NCBI GenBank assembly: GCA_937925095.1
Contig: CALEXX010000036.1
Span: 1 to 38,677 of the forward strand
Length of the DNA stretch: 38,677 nt
Source of the DNA: an uncultured Leptotrichia sp.
GTDB lineage: Bacteria; Fusobacteriota; Fusobacteriia; Fusobacteriales; Leptotrichiaceae
Reading direction: 5' to 3'
The notes beneath the pieces were generated by a model, which saw nothing but the letters and a program-made list of their open reading frames with translations, was not told the origin of the DNA and ran no database searches. Both the position numbers and the translations under genes were made by a program. Below are positions 15,482 to 24,696 of the stretch, one piece after another. Each line of letters begins with the position of its first letter. Position 1 is the stretch's first letter.

Positions 15482-17008
15482 ATGGGGAAATACCAAAGTG
15501 AAGCGAAAAAGCTATTGGAACTTGTAGGCGGAAAAGGAAATATCGCCAGTGTTACTCACTGTGCTACAAGAATGAGATTTGCATTAGTTGATGAATCTAA
15601 GGCAAATGTGAAAGAAATTCAAGGATTGCCTACAGTAAAGGGAACATTTATAAATGCAGGACAATTTCAAGTAATTATGGGAAATGATGTTGGAGATTTT
15701 TACAAGGATTTTATTGGAGTATCTGAAATTGAATCTGCTTCAAAAGAAGATGTAAAAAAAGCGGCAATGACTAGACAGCCTTTACTTCAGAGAATGGTTG
15801 CACATCTGGCTGAAATTTTTGTGCCGTTAATACCTGCACTGGTAGCAGGAGGATTAATGTTAGGATTGGGGAACTTTTTACAGGCAAGTTTACCATTTTT
15901 AGGAGGTAAGTCATTTAAAGAAGTTTCTGAAGTGGCAAGAGTTGTACTTTTCTTTACTGACTGGATAGGTGGAGCAGTATTTGGTATGCTACCTGTATTA
16001 GTTTGCTGGTCAACTGTCAGAAAGTTTAAAGGTAATGAAGCTCTTGGTATTGTTTTAGGGCTAATGCTAGTATCGGGAGTTATGCTAAATGCCTATGTTT
16101 ATGGAAATATATCAGCAAGTAGGGAATTGTCTGATAAAGGAGTATATTTAAGAGATGTTTTAATTGATGGTTCTGCAAAATATGCCGGATTATTTAAAAA
16201 AGGGGATCCATTTAGTGTCGAAGCTGGGAAATATATTTTAAATCTAGGATTTTCGAAAATAATGCTGATAGGATATCAGGCACAGGTATTGCCAGCAATG
16301 TTTGTAGGAATAGCAATGTGCTATATTGAAAAATTCTTTAATAAGAGGACACCTGAAGTGTTAAAATTAGTATGGGTACCATTTATAACTTTAGTAGTAA
16401 CGGGAGTATTAACACTATTGTTTATAGGCCCTGTTGCAAGAACTTTAGGAGAATATTTGACTGGAGCTTTCCAATTTTTATTTAAAACACCTGGATTAAA
16501 ATATTTAGGAGCTTTAATATTTGGAACAACTTATGCCCCATTGGTAATAACTGGTCTGCATCATACATTTATAGCAGTGGATTTACAATTATCTGCTACA
16601 GGAGGCGGAACATTTATATGGCCATTAATTGCTTTATCTAATATAGCACAGTCGGGTGCAGTATTTGCAACATATTTTCTTTATAAGAAAGATAAAAAGC
16701 AGGAATCAGTTTCATTATCGGCAACAGTATCTGCCTGCTTTGGAATAACAGAACCTGCGATGTTTGGTGCTAATTTAAAATTTATGTATCCATTTTATGC
16801 GGCATTAGTTGGTTCAGCAGTAGGAGCATTAATATCTGTAGCATTTGATGTTATGGCTGCCGGAATAGGAGTTGGAGGTCTTGCATTGGCATTTTTATCA
16901 ATAAAAGAAGGAGTAATCACATTTTGGCTTGCATCAATTGCAGCTTTTGGATTAGCATTTATTTTAACTTTTGTATTTTCAAAAACGAAATTAAATAAAA
17001 AAGGTTAG
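15482..17008 (+). CDS. treB: PTS sugar permease IIBC, trehalose (TreB)-like
   Basis: Imports and phosphorylates a disaccharide at the membrane. Residues 1-75 form the IIB domain with the phosphorylated Cys27 in THCATRMRF, then LPTVKGTFINAGQFQVIMGN, which is very close to what I recall of E. coli TreB. The IIC domain follows, with about ten membrane helices and motifs APLVITGLHHTF, WPLIALSNIAQSGAV and GITEPAMFG. No IIA domain is fused, so a IIA from elsewhere is needed, as for TreB. No phospho-trehalase lies nearby, and a sucrose-type specificity is not excluded. GGGAGGAC precedes the ATG. It sits 25 nt after aroC. Confidence 0.82.
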   Translation: MGKYQSEAKKLLELVGGKGNIASVTHCATRMRFALVDESKANVKEIQGLPTVKGTFINAGQFQVIMGNDVGDFYKDFIGVSEIESASKEDVKKAAMTRQPLLQRMVAHLAEIFVPLIPALVAGGLMLGLGNFLQASLPFLGGKSFKEVSEVARVVLFFTDWIGGAVFGMLPVLVCWSTVRKFKGNEALGIVLGLMLVSGVMLNAYVYGNISASRELSDKGVYLRDVLIDGSAKYAGLFKKGDPFSVEAGKYILNLGFSKIMLIGYQAQVLPAMFVGIAMCYIEKFFNKRTPEVLKLVWVPFITLVVTGVLTLLFIGPVARTLGEYLTGAFQFLFKTPGLKYLGALIFGTTYAPLVITGLHHTFIAVDLQLSATGGGTFIWPLIALSNIAQSGAVFATYFLYKKDKKQESVSLSATVSACFGITEPAMFGANLKFMYPFYAALVGSAVGALISVAFDVMAAGIGVGGLALAFLSIKEGVITFWLASIAAFGLAFILTFVFSKTKLNKKG

Positions 17009-17058
17009 TACAAAGCTATCTTTTAAAATTTAATATATAACAGAAAGGAAAAATTAGA

Positions 17059-17664
17059 ATGAAAAAAATCGTAATATTATTTTTAACTGTAATGTCACTA
17101 CAAATTTTTGGAGCAAATTATAAAGTTACAGGAAATAACTTAACTCAGAAAGAACTGAAAACAAATAATTCAGAAATTGAAAAAGAGATAAAAAGATTTT
17201 TTACTGAAGATTATATTGAAGTGTTCAAGGATGAGCTTGCAAAAAGGACAGGAGGGTATGAGGAACTGGGAAAAGCATATTCCAGTCTTGGAGATAAATA
17301 TATATCTGAAATGGAATATAAAATAAATGAAATAAATTATCTTTCAGATAAAAAAGCAAATGTTATTACAGAGTTAAAAGGTATAGATTTTGAAAATCTG
17401 GATGTTGAAAAAATATTAGATGAAAAAAATGTAGATAATAAACTTATAAAAGAACTTTTTTCAAATCTGAATGAAGAGGAAATGGAAGAGATATTTCAGA
17501 TGGATGAAACAGAAGCGGAAGAAATAGTTATAAAAAAATTTTTGCCACACTTGATAGAAGTTATTTTAGAAGAAATAGATAGAGTAAAAACATATAGAGT
17601 AGACAAAATAGAGCTTGAACTGGATAAAATAAACGGGAAATGGGAAATAACAGCAGAAAATTAA
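17059..17664 (+). CDS. Secreted or periplasmic protein, function unknown
   Basis: A 201-aa protein with a clear signal peptide (MKKIVILFLTVMSLQIFGA, cleavage likely after FGA, residue 19). The mature part is Glu- and Lys-rich, mostly helical, and ends in a GKWEI-type strand common in small exported fusobacterial proteins. There is no lipobox Cys. The start follows AGAAAGGAAAAA. It is the last plus-strand gene before the convergent hairpin at 17719-17811 and may be co-transcribed with the PTS permease 50 nt upstream. No family is recognised. Confidence 0.65.
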   Translation: MKKIVILFLTVMSLQIFGANYKVTGNNLTQKELKTNNSEIEKEIKRFFTEDYIEVFKDELAKRTGGYEELGKAYSSLGDKYISEMEYKINEINYLSDKKANVITELKGIDFENLDVEKILDEKNVDNKLIKELFSNLNEEEMEEIFQMDETEAEEIVIKKFLPHLIEVILEEIDRVKTYRVDKIELELDKINGKWEITAEN

Positions 17665-17718
17665 TTAATCCAGTGGGAATATAAACACATAGTATATACC
17701 GGAATAAATCAAAATAAA

Positions 17719-17811
17719 AAAAGAGATGTTTAAGAAAATTAAGTGTTGCCATAAAAAGAAAGACTGTTTTTTAGTTTTTTAAGGCATTTTATTCGATTAA
17801 ACATCTCTTTT
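17719..17811. terminator. Long bidirectional terminator between convergent genes
   Basis: AAAAGAGATGTTTAA (17719-17733) pairs perfectly with 17797-17811. The 63-nt interior can pair again (TGCC/GGCA and T-rich/A-rich arms). T-rich runs leave the stem on both strands, which suits the genes ending at 17664 (plus) and 17816 (minus). Confidence 0.75.
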
Positions 17812-17815
17812 ATTT

Positions 17816-18613
17816 TTAATTTTTCAAGTAATCCGCTATTTCATTTAAGGTTCTTTGATCCTTTAAAATAGTTGTGTGTGTGGCATTTTCAATAACCTTA
17901 TAATTGCAATTATTAAGCCTTGAAGTTTTAAAAGGAACCATTCCATCATCAATTCCAGGAATCAGAATGGAGTATAGAAAATTACCGGATTTATTTCCTA
18001 TCATTACATAACATTGATAATCAGGCTCACCAAGTGAATTTACAAAACTGTCACTGGAAGTTTTAAACTGTTTGACAGCGTCACCCAGAGTGTCTTTAAT
18101 AATATCAGATATTGGATTGTCTGACAGTTGGCTTCCATGCGACGGTGGTGAAATAAATACAACTTTTCCAAGATTATTCAGTTTATGAGTTTTCAGATAG
18201 TATCGTAAAATTCCGGTTCCCATTGAGTGTACGATGAAGTTTATTTTGATTTCAGGAAGTCTCTGTTTTCTTCTTAGGATATTTTCTTCCTCCACAGTTT
18301 TTACAATAGACTCAATATTTGGAGCAATATATTTTTCAGTAATTTCCTCAACAGTGTCCTCAGTTGTAGGGTATTGTATGTTAATTCCCGAATATCCTTC
18401 CTTTTCAAGCGTATCAGTAATATGATTTAAGGTTTTAGCTTTTCCATATATTCCATGAAAAACAATAACTACATCCTTATTTTTATCAAAAGTTCCAAAT
18501 TTTGAAACATTATACGGATGATAAAGAAGTCTTTTTGTTATCTTTAATGCTGTAAAAGTTATTATTGCAAGAATAATGATAATAATAGTCAGTTTTTTAA
18601 AATTAAATTTCAT
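17816..18613 (-). CDS. Membrane-anchored lipase-like alpha/beta hydrolase
   Basis: A 265-aa protein with one N-terminal helix (about residues 8-26) acting as signal anchor, so the catalytic part is probably outside the cytosol. The hydrolase core shows VVIVFHGIYG (oxyanion strand), the nucleophile motif VHSMGTG with Ser, Asp in GIDDGMVPF, and His in the late ENATHTTIL segment. It resembles triacylglycerol-lipase/PGAP1-type esterases; the substrate is unknown. The frame extends upstream to 18691 inside coaX, but AAAGGA before the ATG at 18613 (10 nt after the coaX stop) gives the better start. It is the last gene of the OPT-coaX-hydrolase unit. Confidence 0.8.
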   Translation of the reverse strand: MKFNFKKLTIIIIILAIITFTALKITKRLLYHPYNVSKFGTFDKNKDVVIVFHGIYGKAKTLNHITDTLEKEGYSGINIQYPTTEDTVEEITEKYIAPNIESIVKTVEEENILRRKQRLPEIKINFIVHSMGTGILRYYLKTHKLNNLGKVVFISPPSHGSQLSDNPISDIIKDTLGDAVKQFKTSSDSFVNSLGEPDYQCYVMIGNKSGNFLYSILIPGIDDGMVPFKTSRLNNCNYKVIENATHTTILKDQRTLNEIADYLKN

Positions 18614-18623
18614 ATTAAATCCT

Positions 18624-19397
18624 TTATTTATTTTTTTGAAGTTTATAAAATTCAAATATCCCCTTCTCACCAAGATTTGGAATATATTCATCTACAGAAG
18701 GGATAAAATCTGATATTTCTTTACCTTGTCCTCCAGTAGATATAACATATGATTCCGGTATTTCCTCTTTGTATTTAGCAATAAGTTCCTTTATAGCTCC
18801 GACATTACTGTAAAATATTCCTGAATTTATCTGAGTGACAGTATTTATTCCGAGAACTGTGGAAGGTTTTTCAAACTTAATTTTAGGCAGTTTTGCAGTA
18901 TTGTTGAAAAGTGCATTTATTGATAAATTTACACCTGGAATAATACAGCCTCCCATGTAGGTGGAGTTTTTAATCATGTCAAAGGTAGTTGCAGTTCCAA
19001 AATCAATAATTAAAAGGCTTTTATCAGGATATATCCTTTTTGCCGCCAATATGTCGACAATCCTGTCAGCACCTAATCCTCTTTCCATTCCTTCCAGAAT
19101 TTTTATTTCATTATTAATATTATCCAGAGAAATAAAAACAGGCTCTGTTCTGAAAAATTTTCTTCCAAGATATTCAAATACTTCATTAATATGTGGTACA
19201 ACAGATGAAACAACAATGTCTGTAACATCAGAAATATTAATTTTTTTAGTTTCAGCAAGATTTTTTAGCATAATGAACAAAGTATCTTCAGTAAACTTCA
19301 AATCAGTCGGTATACGGAAAGATGCTGTGATTTCTCCGTTATCATCATAGAAAATAGGAACAATGTGGGTATTTCCTATATCAAATCCTAAAAGCAT
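18624..19397 (-). CDS. coaX: Type III pantothenate kinase
   Basis: Phosphorylates pantothenate with ATP in the first step of coenzyme A synthesis; cytosolic, usually a dimer, not feedback-inhibited by CoA and dependent on a monovalent cation. The 257-aa protein has the ASKHA phosphate-binding motif DIGNT (6-10), GADRI, IIDFGTATTFD and GGCIIPGV, and GGQGKE near the end. A perfect AGGAGG precedes the ATG at 19397. It follows the OPT gene by 70 nt on the minus strand and is followed closely by the lipase-like gene. Confidence 0.93.
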   Translation of the reverse strand: MLLGFDIGNTHIVPIFYDDNGEITASFRIPTDLKFTEDTLFIMLKNLAETKKINISDVTDIVVSSVVPHINEVFEYLGRKFFRTEPVFISLDNINNEIKILEGMERGLGADRIVDILAAKRIYPDKSLLIIDFGTATTFDMIKNSTYMGGCIIPGVNLSINALFNNTAKLPKIKFEKPSTVLGINTVTQINSGIFYSNVGAIKELIAKYKEEIPESYVISTGGQGKEISDFIPSVDEYIPNLGEKGIFEFYKLQKNK

Positions 19398-19466
19398 AAA
19401 TACCTCCTATAAAATTTTATTATTATATTTATTTATCATAATGAAATCCGGTGTAAACAGTTCAGT

Positions 19467-21116
19467 TTAAATAAACAGCTTTATATAAGCAATTATAGAT
19501 AAAATGACTCCTGTAATTGCTTCTCCGGACATCAGTCCGTTTGCAAAGAGAAGAGCATCCGAAGAAAACTTTTCTGAAATCTTTTTTGCAACAGAATTAA
19601 GAAGTCCTCCAATGAAAACAGGTAATGTAAGATAAAAGGGAAGATAAATTCCTATCCCAAAAGTAAGTACAGGAATATTTAGCATATTCAGTATAAGCCC
19701 CGCCAGAAGTCCCGTCCAGAATAAATGTATGAATGGAATTCCTTTTATTACAGAAGCTACTATTGAAGCCTGAAGAACAATTAAATCACTATTTTCTTTA
19801 GGTCCTATGTTCTTATATACATTAAAGAATATAAAAAACAGGAATGTTATGACAACAGAACTTACAGTTGCACCAATTATTTCTCCAATAAACTGGTCAA
19901 ATGGACGCACCTTCATGTTAAATCCTGACTTAAAGTCATTAAGAATATCTCCGGCAAGTCCGCATGCCACTGCAACGATGCAGGCAATAAAGAATAACGA
20001 AAGAAGCGTTATGTTTGTTGAAAAAGTTGAATTTCCTATTTTCAGGCCATTAAGAAGTCTATTTAAAAAAGCAATTGCAAGTATTGAAATTACTGCATAA
20101 ATTTCCATTGGATTTATACCTGTTTTTCCTGTGGAGTATCCTGCGATTGCCGCACATAGAATGCATATTATAATTACAACAAGTGACAGGAATATAGAAA
20201 TTTTGTAAATCATTGAAATTATAATAAATGAAAAAATCATAAGAATTCCCAAAACAGGAGCAGAGTTTATGGAAGATATTTTTGATGATTTAGCATTCTT
20301 TCCTTTTTTTATTTCCTGCTTTTTAGGTAACAAAATTTTTATTATTATTGAAATTCCTATACCTATCATAAAGCCCATTCCAAAACTGTTTTTCATGACA
20401 TCAAAGTCAGCTATATTTTTAAACTTGGCAATTGGGGAGGCTATAAAATGGATAAAAGCTCCTCCAAGAAACCATATAAATGTATTTGTAAATCCAAGAA
20501 TATAACCAATTCCAAGTAAAAGTGGCGAAACATAGAAACTTAACAGACCATTTTTTAAAGTATAAATAGTAGGAATAAAAGGAGCTTTTCCTTTAAAAAA
20601 ACTGAAATCCCTGAAAATAGACACGACAGAACTTAGAAGAGTTCCCAATCCCACGACTTTCATGCTGTTCTTATTTTTTCCTGAAGTTACAAGAGTATAG
20701 GCAGCTTCCCCAATTGGAAATTCAAGTCCTTCTTCTTCAATCAATTTTTTTCTGAAAATATACGAAAGGAAGGCTCCCAGTATGCTTCCAGTTAATATTG
20801 TAAAGAAAAGAAGCATTTTATCAATATCCTTTAAATTTCCTCCTGAAAGCAGATATCCAGGCAGAGTAAATGCAACTCCTCCTGCAACCATTGAACCTGC
20901 ACTCATGATTGTATGAGTAACTGTAATTTCCTTCATATTGTTTCTCTTGAAAAGCTTAAGCAGTGATATTGAAATTAATGTCACCATTATTGTAGGCCAG
21001 GGCAATGCACCAAATTTCAGAACTATGTAAAATGAACTTGCTGCAACTGGAATGGCACCGGCAATACCAATTAAAACCGATAGGAGAGTTAAACTTTTCT
21101 CCTTATTTTTTTGCAT
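19467..21116 (-). CDS. OPT family oligopeptide transporter
   Basis: A 549-aa integral membrane protein with about 14 hydrophobic segments. The first helix carries IGIAGAIPVAASSFYIVLK, followed by the SAGSMVAGGVAFTLPG loop, and near the C-terminus GLLAGLILN and GIGIYLPFYLTLPVFIGG, as in bacterial OPT proteins. Family members import oligopeptides or metal chelates using a proton gradient; the substrate is unknown. The open frame reaches 21323, but the extra part is AT-rich leader. The ATG at 21116 has an AAAGGAGAAA site and lies 80 nt after a strong minus-strand promoter. It is divergent from pflB. Confidence 0.85.
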   Translation of the reverse strand: MQKNKEKSLTLLSVLIGIAGAIPVAASSFYIVLKFGALPWPTIMVTLISISLLKLFKRNNMKEITVTHTIMSAGSMVAGGVAFTLPGYLLSGGNLKDIDKMLLFFTILTGSILGAFLSYIFRKKLIEEEGLEFPIGEAAYTLVTSGKNKNSMKVVGLGTLLSSVVSIFRDFSFFKGKAPFIPTIYTLKNGLLSFYVSPLLLGIGYILGFTNTFIWFLGGAFIHFIASPIAKFKNIADFDVMKNSFGMGFMIGIGISIIIKILLPKKQEIKKGKNAKSSKISSINSAPVLGILMIFSFIIISMIYKISIFLSLVVIIICILCAAIAGYSTGKTGINPMEIYAVISILAIAFLNRLLNGLKIGNSTFSTNITLLSLFFIACIVAVACGLAGDILNDFKSGFNMKVRPFDQFIGEIIGATVSSVVITFLFFIFFNVYKNIGPKENSDLIVLQASIVASVIKGIPFIHLFWTGLLAGLILNMLNIPVLTFGIGIYLPFYLTLPVFIGGLLNSVAKKISEKFSSDALLFANGLMSGEAITGVILSIIAYIKLFI

Positions 21117-21195
21117 AAAATTATTTCTCCTTTCAAAGTAATTTTGAATTATTTTTTCAAAATTTAATATAACAGACATAAAAAATCTATATGAA

Positions 21196-21224
21196 ATTTT
21201 ACCTTTTTTTTTTATCTTTGTCAA
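21196..21224 (-). promoter_or_regulatory. Promoter of the OPT-coaX unit, in the OPT-pflB gap
   Basis: On the minus strand TTGACA (21224-21219), a 17-nt spacer and TAAAAT (21201-21196) match a sigma-70-type promoter. The 334-nt gap between the OPT and pflB starts (21117-21450) holds this promoter and the pflB promoter with its palindrome. I see nothing else in it. Confidence 0.7.
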
Positions 21225-21369
21225 TTTGCATATACAATAAAATTGACGATTTTTCAAGTGGAAAAATAAAATAAAACATATGAAAACAAAAAAATTTATA
21301 AAAGTAAACGCCGAAAAAATCAATAAAAAAACAAAAAACTCACATCTGTATAGAAAAATTTAAAAAAAA

Positions 21370-21401
21370 GCTTTGATTTTCAAAGCGAAATAAGCTATAA
21401 T
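21370..21401 (+). promoter_or_regulatory. pflB promoter with an overlapping palindromic operator
   Basis: TTGATT (21373-21378), a 17-nt spacer and a perfect TATAAT (21396-21401). A perfect inverted repeat, GCTTTGA-TTT-TCAAAGC (21370-21386), covers the whole -35 box, so a dimeric repressor bound there would block transcription. It does not match the Rex or Fnr consensus that I know. Confidence 0.7.
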
Positions 21402-21450
21402 AATTACAGAAATGAAAATACTTAATATAGAAAGGATGTGTTACATAATA

Positions 21451-23682
21451 ATGGACGCATGGAGAGGTTTTAAGGAAGGTAATTGGAGTAAAGAAGTTGA
21501 CGTAACAGATTTTATCAGAAGAAACTACACAGAGTATCAAGGGGATGAAAGTTTCTTGGAAGGACCGACAGAAGCTACTACAGCAATGTGGAAATCGCTT
21601 ATGGAAAAATTTAAGGTAGAAAGAGAAAAAGGTATTTATGATGCTGAAACTAAAATACCATCTCAAATAGATGCATATGGTCCTGGTTATATTAATAAGG
21701 ATTTGGAAAAAATCGTAGGACTTCAGACTGATGCACCATTAAAAAGAGCAATTTTCCCTAACGGAGGATTGAGAATGGTTAAAAACAGTCTGGAAGCTTT
21801 TGGATACAAATTAGATCCACAAACTGAGGAAATCTTCAGTAAATATAGAAAAACACATAATGACGGAGTATTCTCAGCTTATACTGACAGTATAAAAAAA
21901 GCAAGACATACAGGAATTATTACAGGATTACCTGATGCTTATGGAAGAGGAAGAATAATAGGGGATTACAGAAGGGTTGCACTTTACGGAGTTGACAGAC
22001 TTATAGAGGAACGTGAAACTAGATTTAAGGAATGCGATCCGGCTGAAATGACTGAAGATAAAATAAGATTGAGAGAAGAGCTTTTCGAACAAATTAAAGC
22101 ATTAAAAGCTTTAAAGAGAATGGCAGAAGCTTATGGATATGATATTTCACAACCTGCTTCAACAGCACAGGAAGCTATCCAATGGACTTATTTCGCATAC
22201 CTTGCGGCAACTAAAGATCAGAATGGTGCCGCAATGAGTATAGGAAGAACTTCTACATTCCTTGATATTTATATAGAAAGAGATTTACAGGAAGGAAGAA
22301 TTACTGAAAAAGAAGCTCAGGAATTTATGGATCACTTTGTAATGAAACTGAGACTTATCAGATTCTTAAGAACTCCTGAATATGATGCATTATTCTCAGG
22401 AGATCCTGTATGGGTTACTGAATCAATTGGTGGAATGGGACTTGACGGAAGATCTCTTGTAACTAAGAACAGTTTCAGAGTTCTGCACACACTTTACAAC
22501 ATGGGAACATCACCTGAACCTAACTTGACAGTATTGTGGAGTGAAAAATTACCTGAAAACTGGAAAAAATACTGTGCAAAAGTATCAATAGATACTTCAT
22601 CAGTTCAATATGAAAATGATGACATTATGAGACCACAGTTTGGAGATAACTATGGAATAGCATGTTGTGTTTCACCTATGGCAATAGGACAGCAGATGCA
22701 GTTCTTTGGAGCAAGGGTAAACTTACCTAAGGCATTACTTTACGCTATAAATGGTGGAAAAGATGAAAAATCTAAATTACAGGTTACTCCTGAAGGTCAG
22801 TTCCAGAAAGTTGAAGGAGAATATCTTGAATTTGATGAAGTATGGGAAAAATTTGATAAATTATTAGACTGGCTTGCTGAAACTTACGTAAAAGCATTAA
22901 ACATTATCCACTACATGCACGATAAATATTCTTATGAAGCTCTTGAAATGGCATTACATGATGTTGACATCAAGAGAACAGAAGCATTTGGAATTGCAGG
23001 AATTTCAATAATTGCAGATTCACTTGCTGCCATAAAGTATGGAAGAGTAAGAGTTGTAAGAGATGAAGAAGGAGATGCAGTTGACTACGTTGTTGAAAAG
23101 GAATATGTTCCATTTGGTAACAATGATGATGCAACAGACCAGTTTGCAGTAGATGTAGTTAAAATCTTCATGAACAAAATAAGAAGTCATAAAATGTACA
23201 GAGATGCAATACCTACTCAGTCAGTATTGACAATAACTTCAAACGTTGTATATGGTAAAAAGACAGGAAACACTCCTGACGGAAGAAGAGCTGGAGAGCC
23301 ATTTGGACCAGGAGCAAACCCTATGCATGGAAGAGATACAAGAGGGGCAGTAGCATCACTTGCATCAGTAGCAAAATTACCATTTGAAGATGCTAATGAC
23401 GGAATTTCATATACATTTGCAATAACACCTGAAACATTAGGTAAAAATGAAAATGAGAAAAAAGGAAACTTGGTAGGACTGTTAGACGGATACTTCAACC
23501 AGACAGGACACCACTTAAATGTAAACGTATTTGGAAGAGAACTTCTTGAAGATGCTATGGAAAGACCTGAAAATTATCCACAGCTTACAATAAGAGTTTC
23601 CGGATATGCAGTAAACTTTGTAAAACTTACTAAGGAACAGCAGCTGGATGTAATTAACAGAACTATATCAAGCAAATTCTAA
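21451..23682 (+). CDS. pflB: Formate acetyltransferase (pyruvate formate-lyase)
   Basis: Splits pyruvate with CoA into acetyl-CoA and formate during anaerobic fermentation; cytosolic homodimer with a glycyl radical. The 743-aa protein has the catalytic pair Cys405-Cys406 in GIACCVSPM and the radical Gly718 in RVSGYAVNF, near the C-terminus as required. The open frame starts at 21412, but family members begin with the MDAWRGF-type segment, and AAAGGATGTG (21431-21440) lies 10 nt before ATG 21451. pflA follows after a 126-nt gap with a hairpin. Expression is likely set by the promoter and palindrome at 21370-21401. Confidence 0.96.
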   Translation: MDAWRGFKEGNWSKEVDVTDFIRRNYTEYQGDESFLEGPTEATTAMWKSLMEKFKVEREKGIYDAETKIPSQIDAYGPGYINKDLEKIVGLQTDAPLKRAIFPNGGLRMVKNSLEAFGYKLDPQTEEIFSKYRKTHNDGVFSAYTDSIKKARHTGIITGLPDAYGRGRIIGDYRRVALYGVDRLIEERETRFKECDPAEMTEDKIRLREELFEQIKALKALKRMAEAYGYDISQPASTAQEAIQWTYFAYLAATKDQNGAAMSIGRTSTFLDIYIERDLQEGRITEKEAQEFMDHFVMKLRLIRFLRTPEYDALFSGDPVWVTESIGGMGLDGRSLVTKNSFRVLHTLYNMGTSPEPNLTVLWSEKLPENWKKYCAKVSIDTSSVQYENDDIMRPQFGDNYGIACCVSPMAIGQQMQFFGARVNLPKALLYAINGGKDEKSKLQVTPEGQFQKVEGEYLEFDEVWEKFDKLLDWLAETYVKALNIIHYMHDKYSYEALEMALHDVDIKRTEAFGIAGISIIADSLAAIKYGRVRVVRDEEGDAVDYVVEKEYVPFGNNDDATDQFAVDVVKIFMNKIRSHKMYRDAIPTQSVLTITSNVVYGKKTGNTPDGRRAGEPFGPGANPMHGRDTRGAVASLASVAKLPFEDANDGISYTFAITPETLGKNENEKKGNLVGLLDGYFNQTGHHLNVNVFGRELLEDAMERPENYPQLTIRVSGYAVNFVKLTKEQQLDVINRTISSKF

Positions 23683-23708
23683 TTGAAAAGAATTACAGAA
23701 TATTATAT

Positions 23709-23753
23709 AATAATGTCGCATGGCTATCTTAAATGATAGTTGGCGGCATTATT
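23709..23753 (+). terminator. Stem-loop between pflB and pflA
   Basis: AATAATGTCGC (23709-23719) pairs with GCGGCATTATT (23743-23753), with one G-T pair, and CTATC/GATAG continues inside. Only a short T stretch follows, so it may be a partial terminator or an mRNA-stabilising structure that lowers pflA expression relative to pflB. Confidence 0.5.
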
Positions 23754-23808
23754 TACTATGAGGTAAAAATTAACAAATAAATCAGAAGAAAATGAGGAAG
23801 AATGAATT

Positions 23809-24537
23809 ATGGAGGGATATATACACTCTTTTGAATCTTTCGGAACAAAAGACGGGCCTGGAATAAGATTTGTCCTATTCCTGCAGGGGTGCCCTCTGAG
23901 ATGTCTTTACTGTCATAATGTTGATACATGGAATATAAAGGATAAAAAATACATGATGACACCGGAAGAAGTTATGAAGGAAATTCTCAAAGTTAAAGGA
24001 TTTATAAGAAGTGGGGGAGTTACTGTTTCAGGAGGTGAACCTCTGCTGCAACCTGAGTTTCTGATAGAGCTGTTTAAACTGTGTAAGGAAAGTGGAATTC
24101 ATACAGCATTGGATACTTCAGGATATATTTTTGATGAAAAAGCAAAAGAAGTGCTGGAATATGTTGATATGGTACTTCTCGATATAAAGCATATTAATCC
24201 CATGAAATATAAGATACTGACTTCTGTAAGTCTGGAGCACACATTGAAATTTGCAGAATACCTTTCAAGCATAAATAAGCCTGTATGGGTGAGATACGTG
24301 CTTGTTCCAGGATATTCAGATGATGAGGAAGATTTGCATGAATGGGCTAAGTTTGTGTCACAGTTTGAAAACATAGAAAGGGTGGATATTCTGCCATTTC
24401 ATCAGATGGGGACTTACAAGTGGGAAAATCTTGGAAAAGACTATAAACTGAAAAATGTAAAAACTCCCACAAGGGAAGAAGTGGAAAAGGCTGAAGAAAT
24501 TTTTAGATCATATGGATTAAAACTGCTGGAAAAATAA
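23809..24537 (+). CDS. pflA: Pyruvate formate-lyase activating enzyme (radical SAM)
   Basis: Uses S-adenosylmethionine and a [4Fe-4S] cluster to place the glycyl radical on PflB. The 242-aa protein has the CxxxCxxC cluster motif at Cys28, Cys32 and Cys35 (in GCPLRCLYCHN), then SGGEPLLQPEF for SAM binding, LLDIKH, and RYVLVPGYSDD near the C-terminal half. It starts MEGYIHSFESFGTKDGPG, typical of PflA. It lies just downstream of its substrate gene and ends before the strong terminator at 24639-24690. Confidence 0.95.
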   Translation: MEGYIHSFESFGTKDGPGIRFVLFLQGCPLRCLYCHNVDTWNIKDKKYMMTPEEVMKEILKVKGFIRSGGVTVSGGEPLLQPEFLIELFKLCKESGIHTALDTSGYIFDEKAKEVLEYVDMVLLDIKHINPMKYKILTSVSLEHTLKFAEYLSSINKPVWVRYVLVPGYSDDEEDLHEWAKFVSQFENIERVDILPFHQMGTYKWENLGKDYKLKNVKTPTREEVEKAEEIFRSYGLKLLEK

Positions 24538-24638
24538 AACAAAGGCAATTAAAATAAAATAGACACAAATATGGCATAATAGAATGATACAGTTTAGCAA
24601 AAGAAAAGAATGGATAAAATGTTTATTTAAAAAGTATA

Positions 24639-24690
24639 ACGGGTATGTAATAAATTTGTGTAAACCTCAAATATTACATACCCGTTTTTT
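24639..24690 (+). terminator. Strong intrinsic terminator after pflA
   Basis: ACGGGTATGTAATA (24639-24652) pairs perfectly over 14 bp with TATTACATACCCGT (24672-24685), followed by six T bases. It ends the pfl transcript and faces the convergent thioredoxin-like gene. Confidence 0.85.
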
Positions 24691-24696
24691 CTTGAT

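Noticed and set aside
17719..17811. Inverted repeat as a miniature transposon
   Set aside because: It sits exactly between two convergent genes with T-rich exits on both strands and has no target-site duplication, so a bidirectional terminator explains it.
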